A stretch of DNA of 64,000 bases, taken from Plenodomus lindquistii (lineage: Eukaryota; Ascomycota; Dothideomycetes; Pleosporales; Leptosphaeriaceae). The notes beneath the pieces are model-generated. The model made no database searches, was not told the origin of the DNA, and saw only the letters and a list, made by a program, of their open reading frames with translations. Shown here in pieces: positions 12,566 to 26,411 of this stretch. Location of the stretch: the NCBI GenBank assembly GCA_025504975.1, contig JANUWI010000023.1, forward strand, positions 87,510 through 151,509, written 5' to 3'. Numbering within the stretch: position 1 is the first letter of the stretch; the number at the start of each line of letters is the position of its first letter. The translations under genes were made by a program, and so were the position numbers.

Positions 12566-15500
12566 TATCCCCTTTTTTAAAAAAAGTAGTTTTAGTTACT
12601 TAATAATTATATAAAAATTACTACGTTTTATAAAGGCTACACGTAGTTTTATTATCTAAAGTAAATAACTATATTTATATTCTAAATTATTATTCTATTA
12701 TAATAATTTATATTTTCTCTATTATTTAAATATTATAGCTTTATTTATTAAAAGCATAGAGAGCTCTATTATAAAAAAGCTTTAGTAGCTTCTAAAAAGG
12801 CTTATAGTAGCTTTATAGAATACACTATAAATAGTTATAAATATATTAAATAGAAAAAGTAATTTATATAATATAACTACTAGATAATATATCTAGTAAC
12901 TTTTTTAGGTACTACTATAGTAGTTACTAAGTAAAAATTCTATTATATCTCTAGTTATTATACTATAATAAAGTCCTCTCTAGTTTTTACTATATAAATT
13001 TAAATTAAAAAACTATTTTATAATATACTATACTAGAAAGCCTAGTAGTAGTACTTTTTTTACTACGTGTTTAATATATTATAGTAAAGTATAATAGAAG
13101 TATTTACTAGAAAATTACTCTAGTTTATTATAAAATTAAAAAGCTTAGCTAAAATTATTATAAATAGTTTTTATTTACTAATAAGTATTATAAACTTTTT
13201 ATATAGCCTAGGCTTAGTAGAGTAAATAGTATAGTATTTATAAATAAATTTAGTAGAATCTAAAAAGTTAGTATAAAGTTTCTAGAATAGATTATTAAAA
13301 CTATTTAAATAGTTAGCCTAGCGTATCTAGTACTATAGTAGGCCTTTAAATTAGTTATATAAATTATATAATCTACTATTAATATAACTATTAATAATAG
13401 CTTTAATAAAGTAGTTAGTATATTATTAATATTAAAGTTAGTAATTTAGATTTATTTTTTATTATTTATTATTTAACCTAGAAGCCTATTAGTAGTAATA
13501 TAATAAAGTAGCTATAGGTAAAAATATTATATATTTTCTAGATATTTTCTAGTAAAACTACTCTATAAACTATATTATTAATAATATAGGTAATTTTATA
13601 AAGTCTATAATTTTTAAAATTAAATAACTAATTTAGTTATATTATATAATGTATTTTACTAGTAAGCTAGTTAACCTAGTAAACTAGTTAAAATAGCTTG
13701 GTATTATAAATACTATATTTTTAATTATTATTATTATTACTATTAACGTTAGACTCTACTACTATAAAGCTTATATTAGATTTAAAAGTACTTTCTAAAC
13801 TTTTCTAGTATATATAAACGTTATGCCTAGTTTTTTTATAATTACTATAGTATTAGACACCTAGTTAAATAGGTATTTAACTACTACTACTATACGCACG
13901 TTTTAATAGAGTAAGTACTATAGTTAAAGCTATAGTAGTTTATAACCTAGTACTATATTTAAAAGTACTTTTTTACTAGATTTTTTTTTTATACTTTTTT
14001 TTTTTATTATTTTTACTAATTACTCTTTAAGCTTATAGTTATAGGCTTAAAAAAAAGTATTTTAGTATAGTATTAGTTTAGCTTTTTTTATAAGCTATAA
14101 AAAGCTAGCTTATATAGTTATAAATAACTAAATAAAAAACTTACGTATAAGCTTTAACTAAAACCTAAATTTATAAATATTATTTAGAGTTTTTAATTAC
14201 TATAAGTTTACTAGAGAGGAGGGTTAAAATAAAGTATATAACTATACTTTAAAGTAATTTAATACTACCTACGCGTTAGTAGAGACTAACTCTAATACTT
14301 TAAAAGCTTTTTAACAGTTATTAACTATAAACACGTTAAAAAACGCGTTTTTAAAGGCTAGAAAGAAGCTTTTTTTATTAATATAAAAAACGCGTTAGTG
14401 TACTAAGTTTTATACGCGCTAGTAGTATTTATACTTTAATAGTAAAAAATATACTATATTAAGTAGCTAGAGGATATAAAATAAATAAAAAGGTATATAA
14501 AGCATTAGAATTTTATTTTCTATATAGTAGTTTTTAAACTTTTAGTTAAAGTAGCTTTTATAGCTATCTAAAATTAGTAACTAGTATATCTCTACCTTTT
14601 ACGCCTTTATATACGCGTTAAAGTGCTTTAACTACTCTAGTTTAAACATATTATTTATCTAGCTATTTTTAAATACTAAAAGTTTCTAGTTATAAAGAAT
14701 ACTAGCTTTTTTATACTACGTAGAGATATATACACATTCTTTATAAATAATAAAAAGTAGAGTTATATCCTTTAAAATATATATACTCTAGATAATAGTA
14801 ACCTATTTATAATTACCTAGCTAGATAAAGTCTAGCTAATTATGTTTTTTAGAGTCTATAATAACTTTTATAGACCTAATTACGCTTATCTAGAAACTAG
14901 TTTTATTAAAGTTATAGATATTATTATTCTAGATACTATACTTAGCTTTTATTTTATCTAGAAATTTAAACTACGCGCTAATAATCTCTAGATTTTTCTA
15001 CTTTATTCTCTATCTATTTTTTACTTAATTAAAAGCTATTTTAAGTTTACTAGAGTATGTTATAAAGCGCTTAGCCTAGTACTTACCTACTAGTATTCTA
15101 TCGCGTACTTCTAGTATTTTATTAGCTATATTTTTTAATTTATATAGCTAGAAAGTAAACTTTTATAAATTAAAGTTAAAAATATATTAGATAATTATCT
15201 ACTTTTTAGTAGTAGTAAGTTTCTAGTAGTTAAGTTAAATTTAAAAGTGTAAAGTAATTCTATTAATTTATTTAGAAAGTTTATGTTAATTAACGCTAAA
15301 AGCTATAGCTATAGTTTAATAGCTTTTAAATTAGCTAGCTTTATAGGCTTAGATAGCAAGCTATATTTTTCTTTTATTCTATATTAGTAGCTTGTAACGT
15401 TATTAGTCTATAGTAGAGTAATAGAATAAGTATAAAGCTTAGTAGATTTTAACTAGCTTACTAGGTTAACTAGCTTACTAGTAGAATATATTAAATATTT

Positions 15501-16543
15501 TAGATATTAAATATAATATAGTTACTAATATATAGCTTTTTAGTAAGTATATAGCTTTTATTAGTTTATTTTATTTATTTAGTCTAAGCCTATTAAAAAC
15601 TAAGTTAGAGTTTATAATAAAATTAATTAAATTTATTAGTAAACTAATTAGTTTAGAAATAGTCTACGTGTATAGGCGCTAGTAGTAGCTTATTTTTTAT
15701 AAAAGTAATTACTAGTTCTAGTCTAGAGCGTAGTAGATAATTTTTTATAGCTTTAAAAGCTAAAATACTAGTATTTATACTTATTACAGCGTTTACTTTA
15801 AATTCTACTATTAGAAAAAATAAAGCCTAGTTATTTTATTTATAATTAATATAGATTTAAAAGTATTATATAAAAAAAGTATTTACATTTTCTATTTAGC
15901 TATTAGATTCTAGGTAAAACATAGTAGATAGCTTTAGTTTAGTTTCTAGTTATTAATATAAACGTGTTTAAAAGTATAAAATAAATTAAATACTTTAATT
16001 ATAAATAATAGTGTCTAGATAGCCTTTTTTATACAATATATATTTAATAAACGCGCGTACTAGTATATAAATTTATAGATCTATAATAGATATAAACTTT
16101 TTCTTTTTACTAAACTAGTTTATAATAATAAAAATATTAGTATATATATAACTATTATCTATATAAAAAAGTAAATAGGTAATATAATCTATAGATATAT
16201 TAGTCTAATATCTATTAAATATAAAAAATAGGTATAGAAAGCCTTATTTACTTTTATAAAATACTTTAGTTTTTTTATAAATTAGGCAGCTTTAAATATA
16301 TTTAGTAATATTAGTAGTTATATATAGCTAGTAGTACTATTAACTAACTTTTATATATATTTTATACTTACTACTATAGCTAGCGTATATTCTATAATAG
16401 GCTTTTTTAATAACTACTATTTTTAAATTATTATATTTACAGATATAAATTCTTTTATAGTTGTAAAAAACGCTGTTATCTAGCTAATAATTATTTAACT
16501 CTAATTATAGCTACTATTTACTATATATTAAACTATATAGAAT
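12566..16543 (-). mobile_element. Decayed Ty3/gypsy element, 3' part, interrupted by a pogo relic
   Basis: A minus-strand polypurine tract (AAAAAAGGGGATAG, complement at about 12566-12579) followed by TATTATAGATT marks a 3' internal/LTR junction like that of the neighbouring gypsy element (GAGGGGATAG then TATTATAAAC). At 15876-16300 the minus strand gives a decayed chromovirus integrase: ISIDYITYLL, NIFIIIN, FSKKKKFI, LSTMF, aligning with DFITHLPPS..VIVDRLSKKKKFIP of the intact element at 46-53 kb. The region between (about 14.0-15.3 kb) is occupied by a minus-strand pogo relic. Limits are approximate. Confidence 0.55.
14000..15300 (-). pseudogene. Second Fot1/pogo transposase relic, opposite strand
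   Basis: The reverse complement reads NIYNFNKTSF near 14.9 kb, then VTIIQSIYIL, LKHFNAYIKA and LLILDSYKSY further along. These are degraded versions of the Fot1 motifs IYNFDETGF, HFDAYTK and LLILDGHESH. It carries many nonsense codons. It appears to sit inside the gypsy relic, so it would be the younger insertion. The ends were not resolved. Confidence 0.65.
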
Positions 16544-17021
16544 TGTAAAGATCTTTTTAAATAGCTATAATATAAAGTAGCTAGTGTTAAAAAGAACGTA
16601 AGAGTTAGTTTTTAAAGATAGGCGTTATATATAGATAATAGTAGTTTATTACTAAAATAGTAAAAATATGCTTCTAAAAAAAGTAATAAGTATATTTAAA
16701 ATAACTAAATATATTACTTACTTATTTATATAAGTTAAATATAATCTACTATATAGGTATTTTAATATTTCTATATACTTGCATTATTCTATATTATTCT
16801 ATACTATTCTATATTATTCTATACGTAGAATCTGTAGAATATTATAGAATTCTATAGAACGCATATAATTTATTCTATGTAGCTATTCTACTAAGCCTAT
16901 AGAATATACGCTATATAAAGTAGTATTATCTACTAGTTATAGAATACTAGCCCTAGCTATCTAGTTATTTGTTTTTTTATTTCTATATAGTTATTACTTT
17001 TTTCTTTTCTAGTTTATAATA
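16544..17021 (-). repeat. 3' LTR of the RIPped gypsy element
   Basis: It starts TGTAAAGATC and ends TTTATAATA in plus-strand orientation. It pairs with 23016-23493 and with the solo LTR at 9747-10221. Internal hallmarks are short TTATTCTATATTATTCTA-type runs and the block TCTAGTTATTTG. Confidence 0.8.
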
Positions 17022-20000
17022 CTATCCCCTCTTTTCTAGCTTTATATCTTTATAAACTAACTTAATAGTTTTTTACAGTACCGCTTATTATTATTTTATA
17101 GGCGCTTAAATTAATTATATTAGTTTTTTTACTATAGTTACGTGTTAATATTATATAAAAAAGAATCTAAAGTACTAGATATTATTATTAAAAAAGAAGT
17201 GTAGTAACTATTATTATAATAGCGTAAAAGAGTATATACTAGTAGAGGTTCTACTTCTAGATTTTTTAAAACTAGATAAAAAGCTTACTTATTTTAAGTA
17301 GTAAAAAATAGAGGCTAATAAAGCTAAAGCTATAGTAGTTAAGGCCCTACTTACTACGCGTTAAAAAAAAGATTTTTTTTAAAAATAAAAAAAACTATTA
17401 AAGCGTTGTAAATAATAGTAGATAGATAAATTAGAAAAATTTATAACTAATATTAAAGCTCTAGAAGCTAGAGAGGCAATAAATTATAAAGTGTCTTTTC
17501 TAAATAATAGCTTTATACTAGAAATACTATCTATTAACTAGAGTTCTTTTATACTATCTTTTCTAGAGGGCAATTCTAACTTTAATAGGTTAATAGACAA
17601 TGCGCCTAATACTGCGTAAAAAGTTACTAGTAGTTTATAAAGTTTATCTCTAGTTTCTATATATTTTTAGAATTATTATACTCTAACTATTTAACTAGGT
17701 ATTTTTTATTACCTTATTTTTTTTAATATATTATTATTTTTTTAACTTTAAACTTATTTTCTTTCTATTATTTATAATAGAAGGTTGTCTATAATAGAGT
17801 TAAAAGGTTAGCTAGTTCTAATATTTTTATATAGAATCTAGAGTGTACTTTAGTATTAGGCAAAAAGTTAAATGTATACATAACTAGTTTCTTTTAGTTT
17901 TTAATTAAAAATAGTCTAACTTTAACGTAGTTTAATCTGCAATTAGGTTGTGTTATATAAAAGTTTTTTATAAAAAAATATACTTTATCCCTTTTTTTTA
18001 GCTAAAGTACTATTTTTTATTTTTTATTAATATATAAAATGCTACTGCGTTAAGCATCTAGAAAAGCTTTACTTAATTTTTTATAAACTTTTTTTAGTTT
18101 TTTAGCTATAAGCATAGCTACTTCTATCTTCTAATAGAGTAATATTCTAGTAAAGAGATTTAGGTATCTTCTATAGTTAGCAAAATATAAAGTCTATTCT
18201 ATAGACTCTAAAACTTTATTATTGTATGCTATCTAAACTATAGGTAATAGTAAAATCTAATTATTTTATTACTAATTAATATATATCTGTAGATAGGCTT
18301 TTATAGTACAATTTATTTACTTTATCTATCTATCTATCTCTAGATAAAAAGCTATAGATAGTTTATATTACGTTTTAATAGTAGTAAAAAGTAATATCTA
18401 AAAGTTTAATATAAATAGCTTATTTTAGTTACTAATAATTAACTTTAGAATGCTATAATATCTAATAATTCTATTAATAAAAATGTATACTAGCTATACT
18501 GCTATAAAGTTTTTTCTAAATAGAATGTACTTAGCTACCTTTATAAATTAATTAGGTATAACTATAATTACGTTATATATAAATCTAGTAACTAGATCTT
18601 TTAATAGAGGTAGACCTATTATAAAGTCTATAGAGATGTTCTTCTAAAGTATTAAAGGTAGTTCTAGTGCTTGTATTTCTCTATAGAGTATATATATACT
18701 ATATTTATTCTTCTAATAGTCTATACATTTACTAATAAAGTCTATAACTTTATTCTTTATATTTCTAAACTAGTAGTTCTGCTAAATTAGTTTTATAGTA
18801 TATTAAATACCTAGGTAACTATATATAGAGTCTTTATAGTAGCTTTAAATAACTACTTTCTATAACTTCTCTATAAGTTTAGATGTAATAGTAAGTACTA
18901 CACTAAATATTCTAGTAGGTTCTAATAATCTATTTTTATTAGCTTTAAAAATTATATTTTTAATAATTCTTTTAGATTCTATAATGTCTGTTTTTTAGCT
19001 AAAAGTATTAGCTCTACTATTATTTTTACCTAAAATATATATAATTTTAAATTTATACTAGCCTAGTATTTCTAACTATTATACTTATTATCTATTAAAA
19101 GTCTTTATTATAGTAAAGCTTATAAGGTTTTTATAATCTAAAAATATTATAAATTCTAAGTAGCTCTCTACGTAGATACGCTAGTACTCTAATATATTAA
19201 TAATAGCTATAAGTTCTTTATTATATACGTTATAGTTCTTTTTAGATACTATAAACTTTCTAGAGTAGTACGTAATTAGATACTATTTACTATTTTATTT
19301 TTATAATACTACTACGCCTATTATAAAATCTAATACATTTATTTTAAAGCGTAATAGTTTACTACTTTAGAAAAATACTAATATTAGTAGTTCTATGTAT
19401 ACCTACTTTATATTATTAAATATAGTTTTTTTATTTTATCTCTATCTCTAAGCTTGCTCCTTTTTAGTTAGCTTTATAAAAAGCGCTACTTTTTTAAAAA
19501 AATCTTTAATAAACTATTAATTAAAGTTTATAAATTTAAAAAATAACTAGATATCTTTTATAGTTTTAAGTATAGGCTAGTTTATAACTACTTTTATTTT
19601 ATTTTTATTTATTTTTACTCTGTAGATACTAACTATATATTCTAGAAACTCTACTTCTTTTTTATACTACTTATATTTTTTAGGTTCTAGTTACAAGTTA
19701 TACTATTTAAATATAGTTAGAACTTATCTAATATACTAGATATATTTCTATTTATTATTTAAATATATAAGAATATTATTAAAATATGTAATAATAAATA
19801 TATCTAGGTATTTTTTTAAAACGTTATTAATAAAAGCCTAATATATTACTAGAGTATTAGTAAAACTAAAGGGTATTACTATATACTTATAGTAGCTATA
19901 GCGTATTCTAAACGCTATTTTTTATTCTTTATCTACTTTTATATAGATAAGGTTATACGCGCCTTATAGATCTAATACTATAAAAATCTTTATATAGGCT

Positions 20001-23000
20001 AATTAATTCTTTAACTCTAATATATTAGGTAATAGGTATTAATTTTTAATTATAATATTATTAAACTTTTTATAGTTAACGTATAACTATAGCTTACTAT
20101 TTTTTTTACTATAAAAAAAATAGAGTAGCCTGCTAGTAATTTAGAGAGTTAAATAAATTCTTTTTTTAGGTTAACTTTAATATACTTTTTTAGCATTTTA
20201 AGTTTTTTTTCTAATAGTCTATAAATTAGTCTAAAAGTTAGTTACTTTCCTTTTTATAAAATAATTTTATAATTCTAAAGCTTATATTTAGGTAATACTA
20301 CTACACTTATCTCTTTCTAAAAAAGTAGTTTAAATTCTTTATACTTTTTAAAAATCTCTAGAGTTATATAGTTTTTTTTTACTTTTATCTATTAACTTAG
20401 TAGTACTTTACTAGTATCTGTAAAGTTAGACCTATATTACTTATAGTTATTTTTATTTAGGCATTATTCTCTAATAATCTTTTCTATATTATATACTATA
20501 ATTTATTTTTTATCTACTATTATATAATAATAATATATAGGCTAGTTTATAGTTACGTCTAACCTATAGCACTTAAATTAAAATGTTTCTAATTTTTAAT
20601 TAATTCTAGAATTATATTTTATAAGCTAAAAAAGGCTAAAAATAATATTATATATTAAAAGGCTAAACACGTTAAAGTCTATACATTTCTAGTAATTTCT
20701 AATAATTAAGTCTAATCCTATTACTTTATATATAATTCTAGATTAACTAGGTATAGCCTTACTATTAATTATATTTATAAAGTAAGCAATTTATTTCTTT
20801 AATAGATATAGACCTACTATATATACTATACGCGCAGATATAAAGTTTACTTTATACTTTAAGTCTATTATAGCTATTATAGTATATTTTTTAAACTCTA
20901 CTTTAAGTTTAGTTAAGCCTATAGCTTCTACTACGTAGATAGAACATTTTATAGGGCTAGAGTATAGCGCTAGTTTAAAAAAGACTTATTTTTAAATCTA
21001 TAGAAGCGTTTTTTATTTTTATACTTTTTATATTCTAGATTAAAGTATATATACTATATTTAATTATAATATATTCTATTAATAATAGTTTATATCTAGA
21101 TACGTGTTCTATTATTATTAAAGTTTAGAAAGTAGCTTTATACGCGCTTATTCTATAGATATTTAGAGTAAGTTTTATCTATATAGTTATATACTTAGTA
21201 CGTATAGTAGTTAAATTAATATAAAAAGTATTCTATTTTTATTTTATTTAAATAATAGATAGTATACGTATTATACGTATATAAGCTCTATAATATACTA
21301 CTATATTATTTATTTTATTAGTTATTTATATAGTTTAAATGCCTATTACTTTTACTTTATTAGGCACTCTAGCGCTTTAAAGTATTATTCTTTCTAGTTA
21401 AAGTATTATTTATTTTATAGGCTTTTTTTTTTAGGTAGTAATTTTATATTATTCTAACCTAGCATGCCTGTAGTTTTTAGAAGACCTAGTTATTATAGTT
21501 TTCTTTATAGGTAATCTACTAATTTATAGTATTTTTTAGCTGTTATAGTACCTATACTATAAACTCTTTATTATTAAGTATATTTTATAGTTTTTATATT
21601 AATTTTTAACGTAGCTATTAATTATTATAGTACTATTATTAATATTGCAGGTTAGCTATTCTATAAGCTATTAAATAGCTTTCTCTAAGCGTTTTTTAGT
21701 ATTACTAAGTTTTTAGTTCTATTATACTAGAATAGCTTATATCTATAGTAGAGGTGTAGTAGCTTAGTACTATAATTTAAACTTTTTTACTTTTTTTTAC
21801 TTAGTATAGTATTTCTTTATAAACTTATATTTATTATTTAAGTCTTCTACGTTTACTACTAAGGCTTTCTAATACTTTAGGTATTACTTAATTTTTTTAT
21901 TTAAAAAAGCTTCTTTCTGCATGCAATTCTAGATTATAGTAATAAAAAGTAGTCTTTTATCCTCTATATTATCTAATAAGCTAATTAAAGTATTAGAGAT
22001 ATCTAAACAGCTTACTACGCTGTTAAAATTAAATAGTTTAATACTAGAGATAATTATCTACTTATTTTCTATATTTTTATTAAATGCTTTAATTTATACT
22101 ATATTAATCTAGTGTATAACTTTATTTTTAAACTAGTAGTTTTATATAAAGTAGCTTTTTTTACTATATTTATAGCACGTTAGTAGCTTTCTACTAGACT
22201 GCTTTTAGTTACTTTTTTTTAAATAGATTTTTTTTCTAATAACATTATTAATATGTATAGGTTCTATACTATAGCTTTAGTAAATCCTCTATTATATAGG
22301 TTAGTAGGCCTAATAGCTTTACTTATTATTAGGCTAGTATTATAATCTTTAGGGTTTTCTAGACTTCTACCTGCCTATAGTAGGTAACGTTTATCTATAG
22401 CTTTATTTAGCTAATTTAAGTTTATATAGGTTATTATTAATATAAATTACATTTTCTACTAGGTTATCTAGTATTCTAATAATACTTCTAGATTTTATAA
22501 GTTTTTTATAAACTTCTAGTTTAAAACCTTACTTATATATACGTATTAATGCTTTATTATTCTAGTTAAATTATTTTTAGTATAACTAAAATATTATTGT
22601 ATAGTCTATAGTAAACTTAGTTTATTATAATATTTAAATTTTTTCTTTAGTAATAATTAATTCTTTAAAAAAGAAGAAAATTATTTAGAGTTTATTTTTA
22701 AATGCATTCTAATTTTTAATTAGATTAGCGTTTTTAGCGTTTATAACGTTTTTATCTATATATTTACGTAAAAATAAAGTAACTTACTTTTTAGTATTTT
22801 TTTTTATAAAGCTAGTTATAATTATAATTTAGTTATTATTATTAACCTAATCTCTTTTAATATAGAAATAATAATTGTACTAGAGGATTTATATTTTAAA
22901 CTTAGCCTTTTTTTTAAAATAGAGGTTAGACTTAGCTACGCAAGTACTAGAGTAGCTAGTAGTTAAAGCATCTAGAGTATCTATAGAAATGTTGCTTATT

Positions 23001-23015
23001 TTAAAGTATTTAAAG

Positions 23016-23493
23016 TATAAAAATTTTTTTAAATAGCTATAATATAAAGCAGCTAGTGTTAAAAAGAATATAAAGGTTAGTTTTTAAAAATAGGCGTTAT
23101 ATATAGATAATAGTAGTTTATTACTAAAATAGTAAAAGTATGCTTCTAAAAAAAATAATAAGTATATTTAAAATAACTAAATATATTACTTGTTTATTTA
23201 TATAAGTTAAATATAATCTACTATATAGGTATTTTAATATTTCTATATACTTATATTATTTTATATTATTCTATACTATTCTATATTATTCTATACATAG
23301 AATTTATAAAACATTATAGAATTCTATAGAACGCACGTAACTTGTTCTATATAGCTATTTTACTAAGCCTATAGAACATGCGCTACGCAGAGTAGCGTTA
23401 TTTACTAGTTATAAAATACTAGCTCTAGCTGTCTAGTTATTTGTTCTTTTATTTCTATATAGTTATTACTTTCTTCTCTTCTAGTTTATAATA
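23016..23493 (-). repeat. 5' LTR of the RIPped gypsy element
   Basis: Same length as the left LTR. Differences are mainly C/T and G/A transitions, for example the left TGTAAAGATC against TATAAAAATT here, as expected from RIP acting independently on the two copies. Confidence 0.8.
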
Positions 23494-23499
23494 CAATTC

Positions 23500-24850
23500 T
23501 CTAAACCTATACTTCTAATAGCTTTATTTTTACTTATTTTTATATTAATTATTATGTCTATTCTAAAAATAGAACCTAGTTTTAACTATAAAGTAGTTAT
23601 TTAAAAAATAATTCTAAAAATTATATAAATAGTAAAAATTAACTACTAGTAGCTATTATTATCTAAAGCTATTTCTTTTATATACTTTAATATACTTATT
23701 ATTAAAATTAAATACTCTTTTTTCTATATTTATAGTAAAATCTATATTTCTTAGCTAATAGCTTAAAAGGTTTTTTTAAATTTTTTTTATTAAATTTATA
23801 TAACTTTTAAATATAGCTATAATACTATAAGTATCTATATTAATAATACTAATAATAGCTTATCTATTATATAAAATTTATTTACTATACTATAACTACT
23901 TACTACTTATAGTTATTAGGTATTTCTCTAAAGAAATTACAAAAAAAAAAGCAAAAGATCTTTTTTTTGCAAAAAAAGAGAGGGCTGTTGTAATTAAACC
24001 CATAGCCTCTCTATATATAGTAGGCTAGTACTTAATAGTATAAGCTATTTGCTACTTACCTACTATATATTTTACTTTAACTATTCTAGAATATTAATTA
24101 TTATATACTAGAATAATAGAATATAGTTTCTAATAACTTTATATTAGCTTTTTAATACTATAGCTTCTTTTCTACTAGCTATAATTCTCTAGACCTATAC
24201 CTTTTATAAGCTTATTTTTTCTTATTTGTATATAGAAAATAGCTTCTATTTTATAAATAATTTATAGTTATAACTTTAAAGTAGTACTATTAATAAATAT
24301 TCTAATAACTATTTAAATAATAAAAATTAACTATTTATAGATATTATTATTTAGAGTAATTTCTTTAATTAACTTTTAACTATTTATTATTAATATAAAA
24401 TAGTATATTTTTCTATTATTATAGTAAAATATATTCTTCTAAACTAATAGTTTAAAAAATTTCTAATTTTCTTTTATTAAAATTCTATAATTTAGTTATA
24501 ACTATAATACTATAAGTATATCTATTTAAAATAGTATTTATACTTTATCTTTTATATAAAAAGTAGTTAAGATACTATAATTAGTTACTAGTTATAGTTA
24601 TTAAGTATTTCTCTAAAGAAATTAAAAAAAAAAGGTAAAAGATCTTTTTTTTATAAAAAAAAGGAAGACTATTATAATTAAACCTATAGCCTTTCTATAT
24701 ATAGTAGGCTAGTACTTAATAGTATAAGCTATTTACTACTTACCTACTATATATTTTAGTTAAACTATTTTAGAATATTAACTATAATATACTATACTAT
24801 ATAACTTAAGTTTATAATATATATACTTTAGCTTTTTAATACTATAGCTA
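23500..24850. repeat. Tandem duplication, about 673-bp unit, two copies
   Basis: The blocks around 23955 and 24628 both read AAAGATCTTTTTTTT and continue through TAGTAGGCTAGTACTTAATA. Each unit opens with TCTCTA[AG]ACCTATAC and a segment like GCTTATTTTTTCTTATTTG, which resembles the unit of the 36.7-43.1 kb satellite. Each contains an imperfect hairpin (GAGAGGGCT with AGCCTCTC in copy 1). No coding potential was seen. Confidence 0.7.
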
Positions 24851-25647
24851 CTAACTATTATTTACTATTAAATCTAGTTATTACTAGTTATTATATTTAA
24901 TATTAAAAAAGTTACCTATAATTATTATTATAAATTATAACTCTATTTTTAAATACTAATATTACTTAAAGTAATAGTTATTACCTTTATATTTTAATAT
25001 TTATAAAAAAAAGAATATAGGTCTAATAGTAGTTATTATAAGTATTCTAGGTAAATTTTATTACTATAAAAAGTATATATATATTATAACTATTATTAAA
25101 TATAATATAGTAAGTAAAATTATAATAATTATTTATAATAGTTAAATTATAATAATAATATATAGATAAATAGTTACACTTATAATAATAAAACTTAGTT
25201 ATTAAAAATATAGTATTATTATATTCTAAATAGCTTTAATATATATTATTATTTTAGTATACTAACTATAGCTTTTTATAATTATAAATAGAATTAATTT
25301 TATTCTAAAATAGTATAATTTATATACCTTTTTAATAACTAATCTAGTATATAGATTCCTTTAAATTTAATATAAAAAACTTTTATAAAACTAGTTTTTT
25401 TAGTAGTTTTATTATATTATCTATTAAATTTTGTAAATTATAATAACTTTAACTATTTACTATTAAATAAAATTCTACTTTTTTATATTATATAACTAGA
25501 TTTATATAGGTAATATATATCTAAATTTAATATAAAAATTACTTATTATTTTATTATAAAATAGTACTAATTAATAGATAAAAAAAGATTTTTTGTTAAT
25601 AAAAGTATTATTAACTATCTATAATCTACCTATAATTCAAAAGCCGT
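24851..25647. other. AT-rich spacer without recognised features
   Basis: RIP-type sequence between the tandem duplication and the coiled-coil gene. No open frame or repeat family was identified. Confidence 0.5.
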
Positions 25648-26238
25648 TTAAATAGGTAAATTAATAGGGCTTGGCATAAAATCATCTACGTAGTAGGTAG
25701 AATTTACTAGTAAAACTTAGTATATAATAATAAGTAATAAAAATAAAAATATAAAAATAAAAAACTTACAAAGATCTACCTCTTCTAAAGTAGAGTCTAT
25801 TACAGTAGGAGCTTTGTTAGGGACTATAGAAAATTAGTTTAGAAAATAGAAAATAATAGAATATAACTTACTAGGCCCAATTGGGTTAGTAGAAAGCTGG
25901 ATTTAGAGTAAAAGGTCTTGATTTTTCTCTTTTAACTCTAAATTTTCTTGTTCTAATTCGTAGACTCTAGCCTGCAAATCTACTACACCTATAATAATTA
26001 GTTAAAAAATATAATAAAAAAGATATAAAAAATATATAATTACTTTGCTTAGAAGCTTCTAGCTCCTGCTTTTTTTCTTGCAATTCTTTTGTAATTTCTT
26101 TAATATCTTTATCTTTATTAGATAGATAAGATACTAAAGTACTAGTAGTACTAGTATTTTGCTGTAGAATAGCAAGAAAACTACTTTTAGTAAGCCTATA
26201 ACTATTATTAGTAAGCTATAATTATAGAAGTAATAAGA

Positions 26239-26298
<60 letters not shown>

Positions 26299-26411
26299 TA
26301 CAAAGACTTTGAACTAATAGGACGTCTAGGGGGCCTTCTAGTAGAGATTACTACATTAGAACTAGTTGCCCTACTAGCCCGATTAGGCCTAGTGGCCCTA
26401 GTCGTAGGTGC
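25648..26411 (-). pseudogene. Intron-rich coiled-coil protein gene with one nonsense codon (5' end unresolved)
   Basis: Five exons on the minus strand join in phase: 26411-26303, 26195-26044, 25988-25872, 25823-25770 and 25706-25648. Every donor is GTAAG or GTAAT and every acceptor TAG, with CTAAC or CTAAT-like branch sites. The conceptual protein (about 163 residues) has a basic Pro/Arg/Ser segment (STRRPPRRPISSKS), a Ser/Thr stretch, then a heptad-rich coiled coil (KDIKEITKELQEKKQELEA; YELEQENLELKEKN) and an acidic tail ending SPINLPI. One in-frame TAA at 25903-25905 interrupts it just after the coiled coil; a CAA-to-TAA RIP change explains it. Coding continues in frame beyond, so truncation is recent. 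The start codon and exon 1 were not found. Function is unknown. Confidence 0.65.
26246..26297. repeat. 52-nt poly(A) run inside an intron
   Basis: An uninterrupted run of 52 A on the plus strand (T on the coding strand) begins immediately after the GTAAG donor of the 107-nt intron 26302-26196 of the coiled-coil gene. The other introns of this gene are 46-63 nt, so the run accounts for the extra length. Confidence 0.95.

Larger units (their letters stand above)
16544..23493 (-). mobile_element. RIPped full-length Ty3/gypsy retrotransposon (about 6.95 kb)
   Basis: Two LTRs of 478 bp flank an internal region read on the minus strand. At about 19770-19880 the minus strand gives a decayed gypsy reverse transcriptase in the usual order: FSFTNTLVIY*AFINNVL, then KYLDIFIITYFNNILIY, a RIPped form of PFGLTNAP..FINDVL..YLDDILIY (YLDD to YFNN by G-to-A). 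A polypurine tract lies next to the left LTR at about 17022-17040, consistent with minus orientation. Numerous stops make it non-autonomous. Clean target duplications were not found. Confidence 0.8.

Noticed and set aside
23955..24015. Transcription terminator hairpin
   Set aside because: The hairpin GAGAGG..CCTCTC next to a T-run looks like a bacterial terminator, but the context is fungal and it lies in a tandem repeat with no gene.
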